A DNA stretch of 64,000 nt from the NCBI GenBank assembly GCA_965371225.1, contig CBDUXP010000001.1, forward strand, positions 62,001 through 126,000. Reading direction: 5' to 3'. The notes under the pieces were generated by a model. That model saw nothing but the letters and a program-made list of their open reading frames with translations. It did not search any database and was not told the DNA's origin. The position numbers and the translations under genes are program-made. Within the stretch, counting starts at the first letter, position 1, and the number at the start of each line of letters is the position of its first letter. Of this stretch, positions 1-9,462 are shown piece by piece. Source of the DNA: CBDUXP01 sp965371225 [NCBI: uncultured bacterium]. GTDB lineage: Bacteria > Abyssobacteria > SURF-5 > CBDUXP01.

Positions 1-2
1 TG

Positions 3-671
3 CGCCTCGGCACCACCCGCCTCCCTATCTGGATAACCCGCCCGGTCCGCCGCGCCGCCCGCCGCACGCTCATCCTCGCCACGGGCGCCGGCACCGGTGC
101 CACGCACCCGTGGCTCACGGCGCAGGCCCGCGCACTCGCGGAGCGGGGCCTCACCGTGGTGCGGTTTGACTTTCTGTATCGTGCGGCCGGGCGCCGGGCT
201 CCGGACCGCCTGCCGGCACTCATGAAAGCGTACCGGGCGGTGCTCGACCGCGTGCGGGCGGACGGCGTGCGGCCCGGCGCGCTCTGGTTGGGCGGAAAGA
301 GCATGGGGGCGCGCGTCGCCTCGCACGTGGCTGCCGATGGCGCCCGGTGCGCGGGCCTCGTGTGTTACGGCTACCCCCTGGCGCCGCGCGGCACGCCCGC
401 CCCGGAGCGGACGGCCCACTGGCCGGACGTGTCCGCCCCGGCGCTTTTTTTGACGGGCACGCGGGACCGGTTGTGTCCCCTCGCCGACCTAGCGCGCGCG
501 CTACCGCGCTGGGGCGGGGACGTTGCGGAACACCACGTGCACGAAGCCGACCACGGTTTCGCCGTCTTGAAGCGGACCGGACGTTGCCCAGCCGAGGTGC
601 ACGCCGAACTTGCGACCGCGGTGGCCGACTGGGTCCGCGGCGGCGCGCGGCGACGCGGACGCACCGCGTAA
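3..671 (+). CDS. Alpha/beta hydrolase, KANL3/TEX30-like (5' end outside window)
   Basis: The frame is open from the left edge, so the N-terminus lies outside the window. The first visible part, through TLILATGAGTG and the VVRFDF strand, matches the oxyanion region of TEX30/KANL3-type alpha/beta hydrolases. The nucleophile elbow reads GGKSMGAR (Ser intact), the acid is in LFLTGTRDRLCP and the histidine in HEADHGF, so the triad looks complete. Proteins of this family are small cytoplasmic hydrolases of unknown substrate. The only in-frame ATG (156) falls inside the fold and would remove the oxyanion loop, so it is not the start. The C-terminus is Arg-rich. Confidence 0.8.
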   Translation, partial: RLGTTRLPIWITRPVRRAARRTLILATGAGTGATHPWLTAQARALAERGLTVVRFDFLYRAAGRRAPDRLPALMKAYRAVLDRVRADGVRPGALWLGGKSMGARVASHVAADGARCAGLVCYGYPLAPRGTPAPERTAHWPDVSAPALFLTGTRDRLCPLADLARALPRWGGDVAEHHVHEADHGFAVLKRTGRCPAEVHAELATAVADWVRGGARRRGRTA

Positions 672-719
672 AGCGCGGCCCGTCCCCCCGGCAGCCTCTC
701 GGAAGAGCCATCCCCGTGC

Positions 720-725
720 TACACT
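720..725 (+). promoter_or_regulatory. Candidate -10 element TACACT
   Basis: TACACT lies 27 bases before the ATG of the MshEN-HDOD gene. The same hexamer recurs before other genes in this window (45079-45084 and 47634-47639 on the minus strand, 17784-17789 on plus). No clear -35 is seen. Confidence 0.4.
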
Positions 726-752
726 GAAGAATTCGGGTAGCACGAGGCCTCG

Positions 753-2150
753 ATGAAGCAAAAGAAACGCATAGGCGAACTGCTCGTCGAGCATGGGGCC
801 ATTACCCAAGACGAACTCCAGGAAGCCCTCGACGCCCAGGCGGACCACGGCGGCCGGGTGTGCGAAGTGCTCATCCATCTGGGCTACCTGACCGAAGAAG
901 CGCTCTTGGAGTGCCTCGGCAGCCAGATGGGCATCGTCAGCGTCAACGTCCGGCAGTACACCATCGACCCGGAGCTGCGCCAGTACGTGCCGGAGAGCTT
1001 CGCGGTGCAGCATGAGTTGATGCCCCTGGACAAGCTCGGCAAGAACCTCACGGTGGCCATGGCCGTGCCGCTGGACGTGGAGACCCGCACCGCCCTGGAG
1101 GAGCAGACCGGCCTGCGCGTCCGGGCTGTGCTCTGCTCGCGGAGCGATGTCCACGCGGTCATCGAACAGTATTACGGCGTGCTGATTGACGAAGAAGATG
1201 CGTCCGATGATGGCACGCCCGAGGAGGCGCCCGCGCCCGCGGTGCTGGCCCCGGGGAGCCCGCCGGACGCGGATGCGCTGGAGCCCGGCCCCGAGGCGGT
1301 GCGGCTCAAGGGTGTCACGGCGCTGCTGGAGACCGTCGACCAGTTCCCGCTGCTGCCCGAGGTGCACTCCCGCATCCTCGAGCAAATTCAGGAGCCCGAA
1401 GCCAACGTCGCCGAACTCACGGAGTTGATCAGCCAGGACCCGACCCTGGCCGCGAACATCCTGAAGCTCGCGAACTCCGCCGCGTACGCCGCGCGCAGCG
1501 AATTCGACAGTGTGAAACGCGCCATTGCGTATATCGGCCTCCGGGAATTGCATGGGATCGTGGTCGGCACGGCCGTGATGGAGACCCTGGACGCGCGCAC
1601 CAGCTTCGATCTGTCCCGCCTGTTCCTCCAAGCGTTCCACTGCGGCCTGCTGACCAAGATCATCGCGGACCGGGCGCGGCTCGGGGACCGGGACGCCGCC
1701 TTTACGGCCGGGCTGCTGCACAATATTGGCACCATCGTCATTCGCGTGTACAGCCCGGAGTGCCTGGAACGCATCGAGGAAACCGTCAAGGAGACTGGGC
1801 TGCCGCTCCCACAGGTGCAGGACCGGCTCCTGGGCCTAACCGGAACGGAAGTCGGCTTTCAGTTGACCGAGCGCTGGAATATTCCGGCCTCCTTGGGCGC
1901 CGCCATCCGGTTCTACGATCGCCTGGACTCCACGACCGACGTCCCGCCCCTCGCCTACGCCATCGCCCTCGCCTTGTGCTGCATGGAGCATGACAACCAC
2001 GAGGAAGGGTTCGGCGATCCAGCCGAAGACGAGCAGTTGGCCAAGCTCTTGACTCACCTTGATCTGAGCCCGGCCGATCTGACTCCCATCGAGCATCGGT
2101 ACCGCGACGGCATGGACACCCTGACGCGGCTCGACGCCACCCTCTCCTAG
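753..2150 (+). CDS. MshEN-domain and HDOD-domain signalling protein
   Basis: Residues 1-140 are an MshEN (GspE/PilB N-terminal) module: the opening KKRIGELLVEHGAITQDEL and the later LMPLDKLGKNLTVAMAVP are typical. This fold binds cyclic di-GMP in some type II/IV secretion ATPases. An acidic, Pro/Ala-rich linker (about 145-185) joins it to an HDOD domain (about 190-390), recognised by LISQDPTLAANILKLANSA and FTAGLLHNIGTIVI. The HD pair is HN, as is common in non-catalytic HDOD proteins, so it probably acts as a protein-interaction or c-di-GMP output module rather than a phosphodiesterase. A second HDOD gene lies at 22371-23210. Whether this one binds c-di-GMP is inference. Confidence 0.9.
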   Translation: MKQKKRIGELLVEHGAITQDELQEALDAQADHGGRVCEVLIHLGYLTEEALLECLGSQMGIVSVNVRQYTIDPELRQYVPESFAVQHELMPLDKLGKNLTVAMAVPLDVETRTALEEQTGLRVRAVLCSRSDVHAVIEQYYGVLIDEEDASDDGTPEEAPAPAVLAPGSPPDADALEPGPEAVRLKGVTALLETVDQFPLLPEVHSRILEQIQEPEANVAELTELISQDPTLAANILKLANSAAYAARSEFDSVKRAIAYIGLRELHGIVVGTAVMETLDARTSFDLSRLFLQAFHCGLLTKIIADRARLGDRDAAFTAGLLHNIGTIVIRVYSPECLERIEETVKETGLPLPQVQDRLLGLTGTEVGFQLTERWNIPASLGAAIRFYDRLDSTTDVPPLAYAIALALCCMEHDNHEEGFGDPAEDEQLAKLLTHLDLSPADLTPIEHRYRDGMDTLTRLDATLS

Positions 2151-2168
2151 CCGGCGCCCCGCGGCCCC

Positions 2169-2693
2169 ATGTTCGCCCTGTTGCGCAGCGTGTTCCTCTT
2201 CGCGCTCGGCTGGTACGCGGGCGTCGGCCTGACCGTCAGCGTCGCCGGCCCGGCCGTGTTTGGCGCGATCGAGTCCCGCACCATAGCGGGCGACGCCTTC
2301 GCCGCCGTGCTGGGCGCCACCACCACCGCCGACGTGGTGTTCGGCGGCGGGCTGGGCGTGCTGGCGGTCCTGTGGCTCCCGCGGGCCGTCTCGGGGCTCC
2401 GGCGGACCCTGCTCGCCCTGGTAGTCGCCGTCCTGCTCGCGGGCATCGGCTATTACACGTTCGGACTCCTGCCCGCGATGCGCGAGCACCGCGCGCACAT
2501 TGCGACGTTCGACTCCCCGGAAGTGAGCGTGCACCGCGCGGCGTTCGATGATCTGCACGTGCGCTACGTGCGCGTGTATAGCGGGAACCTGCTCCTGGGC
2601 CTGGCGGCCTTCGTTTTGGCGATGGGCCTGACCGAAGCACGATCGGTCGCGCACCCCGCGGCCGCCCCGCGCGACGCCCTGGCCGACGCGTAG
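2169..2693 (+). CDS. DUF4149-type integral membrane protein
   Basis: A 174-residue protein with four predicted membrane helices: residues 5-28, about 48-68, 80-102 and 142-162. The pattern of an N-terminal helix ending in GPAVFG and a C-terminal pair around a short soluble loop fits the DUF4149/TMEM205-like family, whose function is unknown. It follows the MshEN-HDOD gene by 18 bases on the same strand, so co-transcription is likely. No catalytic residues are visible. Confidence 0.7.
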   Translation: MFALLRSVFLFALGWYAGVGLTVSVAGPAVFGAIESRTIAGDAFAAVLGATTTADVVFGGGLGVLAVLWLPRAVSGLRRTLLALVVAVLLAGIGYYTFGLLPAMREHRAHIATFDSPEVSVHRAAFDDLHVRYVRVYSGNLLLGLAAFVLAMGLTEARSVAHPAAAPRDALADA

Positions 2694-2711
2694 TCCTCCC
2701 GCCGCGCGGCG

Positions 2712-5700
2712 TTATGGAGCGCGGCCGTGCTCGTACCAGGACGCGCCGACCTGGAACCACACGCCCCCATCGGCGGTGGGCACCACCGCATCAGCCGCCA
2801 GCGCCACCTGCAGATTGCCCACATGGTGTTGGCGCCACCGGGTTCCGTCCCACCGGGCCACGCCGCCGGACCCGCCCGCCACCCACACGGAGCCACCGCC
2901 CGCCGCCACCACCGCCACCTGATGGTCGGGCAGCCCCTCCGCCCGGCTCCAGTGGGCGGGCTCCGCACCCAAGCGGTACACGCCATCGTTCGCGGTGGCC
3001 ACCCACACCGATTCCCCCGCCGCAGCCAATCCACGCACCGTCCGCCGCGGCAGCCCCTCCGCTTCGCGCCAGGCCCCTTCCTCCCGCACGTGCACCCGAT
3101 CGGACCAGGCGACCCAGACGCGGCCGTCCCGCGTGACGGCGACCCCGCGCACCGCCGGTGCATCCGGGGTGACATCGTCGGGCGGCGCGTGATGCACCCA
3201 TCCCGCTTGCGGGGACCAGCCCCATACGCGCGCGCCGTCGTCCGCCCACACCCCGCGCCGGGTCGCGGTCCATAACCGGAGCGGCCCGGTCGCCTCGGCC
3301 GGGGTATCTGCCACGGCGACCCACACGGTACTGCGTGCGCGGTAGAGGCGGTTCCCGGCCACCGTCCAGGGCGCGCCCGTGGGATCCAGCACCACCCGCG
3401 CCTCCGCGTCGCCCCGGCCGCCGGGCGGGAGCGTCGCCGGGCCCGGCACGCCCTTCGGAGGCGCGAGCGTGCGGGCGAAGATCTTCCACACGCCACCGCG
3501 CGGGTCTGCCACGAGCTGCTGCCAGATGCTGCGCACGCCGTACTGCACGAGCAGCTTGAATTCCCCGTCCTGCAGGAAGAGCACGCTCCGGGGCGTCACC
3601 ACCCACAGGCCATCCTCCTCGTCGGGGGCGATGGCGAGCACCGGCCCGGGGTCCGGGGCCGGGAGCGTCGCGGCGGGAGTCCACCCGACCGACGGGTCCC
3701 ACTGCGCCACCTCGGTGCCCGCGGCCAACCAGAGCAGCCCGCCGCGCGCGGCGACGGGGCCGATCACATCCGTCCCGCTCGGCAGGTCGTCGCAGTACAC
3801 CGCGAAGGGCGACTCGCGGCAGATGGCCACGCCGCCCACCTGCACCTGGGTAAGTGCGACGCGGTGAAACGCGTCCAACGCGATCCCGCCGAAACGGGTC
3901 AGGGGCCCCACGGGGTTCGGCGCGGCGATCACCTGCCAGACGCCTCGCTGCCGGACGGCCGGGCCGAGCCGGGTGAAATTTACTGCCGCCACCGCACCGC
4001 GATGCGCCAGGGCGCTGACCCGCGCGCGCGGCAATCCGGCCGGCCACAACACGACCCCCCCGTCGCGGCTCACCGCGCAGAGGCCGGCGATGGTACCCGC
4101 CAGCAGCGTGCCGTTGGGTTCCGTCTGGAGGGTCGTCACCGCCGGCACGGGCGTGCCGTCCGCTTCCAGCACGCGCGTCCACTGCCCACGGCTATCCCCA
4201 CGATAGAGCCCGGCCGTAGTCCCGAGCCACAGGGTCTCGCCGCGGGCGGCGATGGCATGAATGGTCCCCTCGGGCAACCCCAGCGCCACGTGTTGCAACG
4301 CGGTGCTGCGCTGCGAGCGATCGAGGCGGAGCAGCCCGTCGGTGGTGCCGAGCCACACCGTATCCGCGGTGGTCGTGATGGCGGGGCGGAAGCGGCGGAT
4401 GGAGTACCGGCGGACTGGCCCGCGTAGCGCCGTGGCCGTGTCCCCCGGTTGGGCCGCCGGCAGCCGTCGCCACAGGTCCCGCGCCCGCCCATCGAAGAGC
4501 CCGGCGCGGCGGGCACGGATCAACACGTCCCGTGCGCGCGTGACGTCGCCGCGCGCGGCGTGCAGCTCGGCCAGATCGACGGCGGGCACGTTGGGCGCCC
4601 ACGGGGTGTCCAGCGCCGCCAGGAGGGGACCCCACGCATCCAGCGCCGCGACCGCATCCCCGCGGGCGCGTGCATCCAACCCGATGCGCAAACGATCCGA
4701 CCACGCACTGCGATCGGGCCGCTGCCAGACGGGGACTTCCGCGCGGCCGGCGGCGATGCGTACTGCCACGTGTTCCAAGTGATCCCGTTCGGCGGAGGCG
4801 AGATGCTCCGTGGCCAGTGCGAGGGCCTCGGCCGCGTCGTCCCATGCGCCCGAACGCGCCAGCGCGACGGCCAGGACACCGGCGGCGGTCCCCAAGCGCG
4901 AAGGGCGTCCCAATCCACTGATGCTCCGTCCCTCAAAGGGCGCCTGGTCCCCAAACCGGGCGGCAAGCTCGAGTTCGCGCGTCAACGCGGCCCGGGCGGT
5001 TTCGGCCGCCACTGTGGCATCGCCCACTTCGAGAGCCGCCTGCGCCTGCTCCAAAGGTTCGCGCCAAACCGTCGCCGCAGCGCCGTCCGCGCGGGCCGGG
5101 AGGCCCTGTTCCGCCAGCAGCCGATCCGCCGCGGCGCCGCCCGCCCACGCCAAGAGGTGTGGATGGGTATCCTCGAACTTCGCCCAGGCGCGCGCCGCGC
5201 CCGCCCAGTCTCCTTCCCGGTAGGCCAGCCGCGCCCGGCTCAGATGCAGCCGCGGCAGCGCGGGGGTCAGCACCATCGCCTGGTCCAGCGCCAGGTGCGC
5301 ATGGGTGCGGGCATCCCGCCGCTCCAGCAGGATGGCCAGCAGCGCCGCCGCGGCGGGGTCCGCGTGCTCCTGGGCGCGGCGGCGCACGCTCACTTCTAAT
5401 TCTTCGGGTGTGGCACGGCCATCGGCCAGAGCACACAGGGCACGGATCACCCGCAGTTCGATGCGCTGCGCGGGAGCCAGGGTGAAGGGCACCGAGTCCA
5501 GGGCCGTCAGAGACGGGGGGCGGTACATCACCGAGGTGGGCTCCGCGGCGTCGCGCAGTCCCAGCGCCTGGCCCAGCATGCGGGCCATAGCCTTGGCCAG
5601 CCGCTCCTGCACCACATCATCCGATTCCGGCGCGGCCGGGCTGCCGGCGCGCAGCAAGGGCAGAGAGACCGCCGCGATCCCTTGCGCCCGCATGCTCCAC

Positions 5701-6176
5701 GTCGCGCCCTCGACGATCCGGCCCGAGCGGGCGGGAAACCCGATGGGCGCGCCGCTCACGGCGATGATGGCCAGCGCGTCGGGCAGCACCGGGTCGCGCC
5801 GCCAGATGTATTGCATGGCCGCCGCCACGGGGGGGAAAAGCAGCCGATCACCCGCGGTGTAGGGCGCGCCAAGTTCGTTGGGCAAATCGGGCCGCTCCGC
5901 CTCCGGCAGCCGGACAGCCACGGGCACCTCGAACAGCTCCCCCACCCGGACGGCCGCTTCCTGCAACGCCTGTCGATCCTCCGACCAAGCGAGGACCAGC
6001 GGCTCCATATAGATGGTCGCCGGGGGGAAGAGGCCCTCATGCCAGGGCCGCGGGGAGAGAGCGGCGGGAGCCGCGTCGGCGGAACGCGCCGGGTCCGCGG
6101 CACCGGCGGGCCGCGCCAGACCGAGGGCAACCGAGCTAATCAGGCAATAGACCAGCGGCCGCAACAGGCCCCGCAT
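2712..6176 (-). CDS. Exported protein: degenerate archaemetzincin-like domain, TPR-like region, beta-propeller
   Basis: About 1154 residues. The start at 6176 gives a signal peptide (MRGLLRPLVY onward, cut near AGA-AD); the ATG 11 codons upstream would spoil it. Residues about 45-235 follow the archaemetzincin layout: a hydrophobic strand (ALAIIAVSG), a GATWSMRAQGIAAVSLPLLR segment, then KAMARMLGQALGLRDA and SVMYRP. The family zinc motif HExxHxxGxxH is absent: Arg199, Met200, Gln203 and Asp209 stand where His, Glu, His and His belong, so peptidase activity is unlikely. Residues about 240-620 are Ala-rich helical repeats resembling TPRs. The rest holds about twelve propeller blades of the Reg_prop kind (LWLGTTAGLYRGD, VWVATANDGVYRLG, VWVAGGSGGVARWDG). 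Probably a periplasmic or surface scaffold. Confidence 0.75.
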   Translation of the reverse strand: MRGLLRPLVYCLISSVALGLARPAGAADPARSADAAPAALSPRPWHEGLFPPATIYMEPLVLAWSEDRQALQEAAVRVGELFEVPVAVRLPEAERPDLPNELGAPYTAGDRLLFPPVAAAMQYIWRRDPVLPDALAIIAVSGAPIGFPARSGRIVEGATWSMRAQGIAAVSLPLLRAGSPAAPESDDVVQERLAKAMARMLGQALGLRDAAEPTSVMYRPPSLTALDSVPFTLAPAQRIELRVIRALCALADGRATPEELEVSVRRRAQEHADPAAAALLAILLERRDARTHAHLALDQAMVLTPALPRLHLSRARLAYREGDWAGAARAWAKFEDTHPHLLAWAGGAAADRLLAEQGLPARADGAAATVWREPLEQAQAALEVGDATVAAETARAALTRELELAARFGDQAPFEGRSISGLGRPSRLGTAAGVLAVALARSGAWDDAAEALALATEHLASAERDHLEHVAVRIAAGRAEVPVWQRPDRSAWSDRLRIGLDARARGDAVAALDAWGPLLAALDTPWAPNVPAVDLAELHAARGDVTRARDVLIRARRAGLFDGRARDLWRRLPAAQPGDTATALRGPVRRYSIRRFRPAITTTADTVWLGTTDGLLRLDRSQRSTALQHVALGLPEGTIHAIAARGETLWLGTTAGLYRGDSRGQWTRVLEADGTPVPAVTTLQTEPNGTLLAGTIAGLCAVSRDGGVVLWPAGLPRARVSALAHRGAVAAVNFTRLGPAVRQRGVWQVIAAPNPVGPLTRFGGIALDAFHRVALTQVQVGGVAICRESPFAVYCDDLPSGTDVIGPVAARGGLLWLAAGTEVAQWDPSVGWTPAATLPAPDPGPVLAIAPDEEDGLWVVTPRSVLFLQDGEFKLLVQYGVRSIWQQLVADPRGGVWKIFARTLAPPKGVPGPATLPPGGRGDAEARVVLDPTGAPWTVAGNRLYRARSTVWVAVADTPAEATGPLRLWTATRRGVWADDGARVWGWSPQAGWVHHAPPDDVTPDAPAVRGVAVTRDGRVWVAWSDRVHVREEGAWREAEGLPRRTVRGLAAAGESVWVATANDGVYRLGAEPAHWSRAEGLPDHQVAVVAAGGGSVWVAGGSGGVARWDGTRWRQHHVGNLQVALAADAVVPTADGGVWFQVGASWYEHGRAP

Positions 6177-6182
6177 CGCGCG

Positions 6183-6188
6183 AGTATA
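6183..6188 (-). promoter_or_regulatory. -10 element TATACT, six bases before ATG (leaderless candidate)
   Basis: On the minus strand TATACT is followed by CGCGCG and then the ATG at 6176. A start point 6-7 bases past the -10 would fall on the start codon, implying a leaderless mRNA. Same geometry at 47634-47639 and 19029-19034. Confidence 0.5.
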
Positions 6189-6278
6189 GCGTAGCCTGGG
6201 GAGTCGCACCCCACCGCCAACCCTGGGCGCGTCGGGCGTCGGATCGGCGCCGCCTGAGTCCGTCCGCCCCAGACCCTG

Positions 6279-9278
6279 TCAGGCGTGGCCGTCGCGCGCG
6301 CCCTCGGGGGGCGCGAAGCCACGCCGGAGCGTGTTCTCCGTGATCGTCCGTGACTCGCAGAACTGCAACAGGTAATCCGGCCCGCCGGCCTTCGCGCCGA
6401 TGCCGCTGTGGCGGAAACCGCCAAACGGCTGGCGCTCAACGATCGCTCCGGTAATGCTCCGGTTGATATAGAGGTTACCCACGTTGAACGCGCGCCGCGC
6501 CAGCGCGATGTGCGCGACGGACCGGGAGAACACGCCCCCCGTCAGCGCGTAGCGCGTACCGTTGGCCACGTCCAGGGCCGCATCGAACGTGTCGACCCGC
6601 AGCAGGGTGAGGACGGGGCCGAAAATCTCCTCCTGGGCCAGCGGGTGGTCCGCGGGGAGATCGCCAAAGATCACGGGGCCGATGCCGTATCCCCCCGGCG
6701 CCTCGCGCTCCACCAGTACGGTCCCCTCGCGCCGGCCCCGCTCGATGTACTCGCGAATGGTGCGCTGCGCCGCCGCGTCGATGACCGCCCCCACGTGCGT
6801 GGCGGGGTCCGCCGGATCGCCCAGGGGCAGGCTGCGCACCGCCTCCACGAGCCGCGGCACGAGCGCGTCGTAGGCGTCGCTCACCACGATCGCCCGCGAG
6901 CAAGCGGAGCACTTCTGCCCCTGATAGCCGAAAGCGCTCTGCAGAATGCCCCGCACGGCTTCGTCCAGGTCCGCATCGTCGTCAACGATGATGGCGTTCT
7001 TTCCCCCCATCTCGCAGACGAGCTTTTTGATGACCCGGTGATCGTCGCGTACGGTACCCGCCATCCGCAGCAGCTCGAGCCCGACCTCGCGCGAGCCGGT
7101 AAACGCGATGAGGGCCACGTCCGGATGCGCCGCCAGCCGCGCGCCAATGCTGGCCCCGGGACCGGGCAGGAACTGCAACACCCCCGGCGGCAGTCCCGCC
7201 TCGCGGAGGATGTCCACCAGTCCCGCGGCAATCGTGGCGGCGGAACTGGCCGGTTTGAGCAGCACCGTATTCCCCATCGCCAGCGCGGCGGTCGTCATGC
7301 CCGTGGTGATGGCGAGCGGGAAATTCCACGGCGGAATGACGGCGGCCACCCCGCGCGGCTGGCATGTCAGGTCGTTCGTCTCCCCCGCCACGTGCTGCGT
7401 CCGCTGCCCGGCGCCCAGGCGAATCGCTTCGCGGCCGTAATACTCGCAGAAGTCGATGGCCTCCACCACGTCCGCGTCCGCCTCACGCCAGGTCTTCCCC
7501 ACTTCGAATACTTGCAACGCGGCCAGTGAGCAGCGGCGCCGGCGCATGAGGTCGGCCGCGCGGAAGAGCACCGCCGCCCGCTCGCGCACGGGGGTGTCGC
7601 GCCACCCGTCGAGGGCCGCCCCCGCCGCGGCGACGGCGCCGTCCACCTCCTCCGGAGCGACGGCGTTCACGCGGGCTACCACCAACTCCGGCGCATTGGG
7701 CGATACGCTGTCGAACGCCCCCACCCGCGCGCCACCTTGCGGGATGCACGGGCGCACGGTCCGCGGAAAGGTGCCGCGCGTTCCGGCCAGCGCCTCGGCG
7801 AACGCGTCGCGATTCTTCCCTATCGCGAAATCCAGCGTGGGGGTGTTCACGAGGGGCCCCGGCGCGCTCGCATCGGTCACCCAGTGCGACGGCGGCGGCG
7901 CGGCATCGGCCGGCGCATTCTCCGCGGCCGTCGCCGGATCCCGCAACAGCATCTCGTCGGACATGTCTTCCGCGAACCGCTGCACGAGGAAACCCTCGTT
8001 TGACGTGTTCTCCAGCAACCGGCGTACCAAGTACGCCATGCCCGGGATCAGCTCGCCGATGGGGGCGTACAGGCGCAGCCGCTCGCCATGCTCCACCACG
8101 CTGCGGCGGATGGGTTCGCCCATGCCGTACAGCATCTGCACCTCGACCGCGCCCCGCGGCACCCCCTCCGCCTGCACGGCCGCGAGGCAGGCCGCCAGGG
8201 TCCGGATATTGTGTGTTCCGAAGGCTGGCCGCACGTGCGGGTACGCTGCCAGCAGCGCCCGCGCGCACCGCTCGAATGCCGCGTCGGTCTCCGCCTTCGT
8301 GCGCCACACGGGAACCGGCCACCCCCGCTGCTGCGCCACGACGGTCTCGTAATCCCAATAGGCCCCCTTCACCAGGCGCACCGTCACCGGCGTGCCGCGC
8401 CGCTCGGCCCACGCGACGAACGCCTCCACGTCCCGGTCGGCGCTCGTGAGGTACGCCTGTAACGCGATGGCCGCGTCCGGCCACGCGCGGAACTCCGGGT
8501 CGTCGCACAGGCGTTGAAACGCGGCGACAGTCAAATCCTTCCGCGTTACCTCCTCCATGTCCACGTTGATCGCCACGCCCGCCGCCTTCGCGGCGCGAAA
8601 CAGGGGGCGCAGGCGCTCGGCCAGTTCGTGCACGCTGCGGTCCCACGCCATGGGGTCCGCGTGCGGATAGAGGGCCGACAGCTTGACGGACACGTTGGCG
8701 CGCGGGAGGGGCCCGGCGGGCGACTCTTCCAGGCGCGGCTGCGCGGGCCACGCCGCCACCGCGTCGGCCAAGGTGGGGATCAGTTCCAGGTACGTGCGCT
8801 GGTAGGTCTCCGCTTCAGCTTCCGAGAGACAGGCCTCGCCCAGCACGTCGATGCTGAACGCCTGCGTCGCCGTCCACAGCCCGTGCAGCCGGGGCAGCGC
8901 CGCGGCGGCCGTCTCCCCCACGATGAACTGCTGCGCCATGCGCCGCACCTGGCGCGCCAACTGCGTCGCGGCCCACTCCCCCAGCCGTCCCCGGCCCAGG
9001 CGCGCGAGCAGTTGCTCTACCGCCGCCGGCGCCTGGTGGCGCGCGGGGTCGAAGTACTCGTTCATGTGGCGCGTGAGCGCGTCGGGCGTACGGAGCGTGG
9101 GGAGCACGTCGACGAAGCGGAACAGGTCCGTCTTGAAGTGGGGATCGTGCATCGCCCACTCCAGCACGCGCTCGGTCCACCACGCGCGGCCCAGCGGCGT
9201 GGACTCCCGCTCGCGGACGCGCGCAAACAGCTCGCGACCGATGCGCTCGATGTCGGCCTGGTCCACCGCAGCGTGCAT
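6279..9278 (-). CDS. putA: Bifunctional proline dehydrogenase / L-glutamate gamma-semialdehyde dehydrogenase
   Basis: A 999-residue fused enzyme that oxidises proline to P5C (FAD) and then to glutamate (NAD). The N-terminal half is the PRODH barrel (SVKLSALYPHADP, VRLVKGAYWDYE, FGTHNIRTLA). The C-terminal half is an aldehyde dehydrogenase with the PPWNFPLAI motif, FTGSREVG, general base Glu756 in CEMGGKNA and nucleophile Cys790 in GQKCSA. No DNA-binding ribbon-helix-helix domain is present, so it is not the self-regulating enterobacterial type. The start at 9278 (MHAAVDQADIERIG) is chosen because the 45 codons upstream read through a non-coding repeat-like stretch. Product glutamate feeds the GDH encoded at 33817. 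Confidence 0.95.
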   Translation of the reverse strand: MHAAVDQADIERIGRELFARVRERESTPLGRAWWTERVLEWAMHDPHFKTDLFRFVDVLPTLRTPDALTRHMNEYFDPARHQAPAAVEQLLARLGRGRLGEWAATQLARQVRRMAQQFIVGETAAAALPRLHGLWTATQAFSIDVLGEACLSEAEAETYQRTYLELIPTLADAVAAWPAQPRLEESPAGPLPRANVSVKLSALYPHADPMAWDRSVHELAERLRPLFRAAKAAGVAINVDMEEVTRKDLTVAAFQRLCDDPEFRAWPDAAIALQAYLTSADRDVEAFVAWAERRGTPVTVRLVKGAYWDYETVVAQQRGWPVPVWRTKAETDAAFERCARALLAAYPHVRPAFGTHNIRTLAACLAAVQAEGVPRGAVEVQMLYGMGEPIRRSVVEHGERLRLYAPIGELIPGMAYLVRRLLENTSNEGFLVQRFAEDMSDEMLLRDPATAAENAPADAAPPPSHWVTDASAPGPLVNTPTLDFAIGKNRDAFAEALAGTRGTFPRTVRPCIPQGGARVGAFDSVSPNAPELVVARVNAVAPEEVDGAVAAAGAALDGWRDTPVRERAAVLFRAADLMRRRRCSLAALQVFEVGKTWREADADVVEAIDFCEYYGREAIRLGAGQRTQHVAGETNDLTCQPRGVAAVIPPWNFPLAITTGMTTAALAMGNTVLLKPASSAATIAAGLVDILREAGLPPGVLQFLPGPGASIGARLAAHPDVALIAFTGSREVGLELLRMAGTVRDDHRVIKKLVCEMGGKNAIIVDDDADLDEAVRGILQSAFGYQGQKCSACSRAIVVSDAYDALVPRLVEAVRSLPLGDPADPATHVGAVIDAAAQRTIREYIERGRREGTVLVEREAPGGYGIGPVIFGDLPADHPLAQEEIFGPVLTLLRVDTFDAALDVANGTRYALTGGVFSRSVAHIALARRAFNVGNLYINRSITGAIVERQPFGGFRHSGIGAKAGGPDYLLQFCESRTITENTLRRGFAPPEGARDGHA

Positions 9279-9378
9279 GGGAATTACGCCCAGTCTGCCC
9301 CAGCGCACGGCCCGGGACAAGGCACCTCCGTGGACGTCACCGCAGATAAACGCCGATGCACACAAATACGGGCATTTC

Positions 9379-9462
9379 GTAGGGGCCGGTCGAAGGGGAA
9401 AGCGGTTGCGCAAAGCGCAGAGCGGGATGCCGGGCTCGGCGGCGACAAAAACCCGCCCCTAC
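9379..9462. repeat. Small inverted-repeat element (REP/MITE-like)
   Basis: An 84-bp stretch bounded by GTAGGGGC and its exact complement GCCCCTAC, with further partial complementarity inside (ccgg / cccg). Its right end overlaps the stop codon of the restriction-modification gene, whose TAG lies within the terminal GTAGGGGC. Immediately left (about 9337-9378) is AT-richer non-coding sequence of a kind often seen as dispersed intergenic repeats; copies elsewhere cannot be checked here. Confidence 0.5.

Noticed and set aside
9279-9413. N-terminal extension of PutA to the ATG at 9413
   Set aside because: The extra 45 codons translate the intergenic repeat-like stretch and match no PutA.
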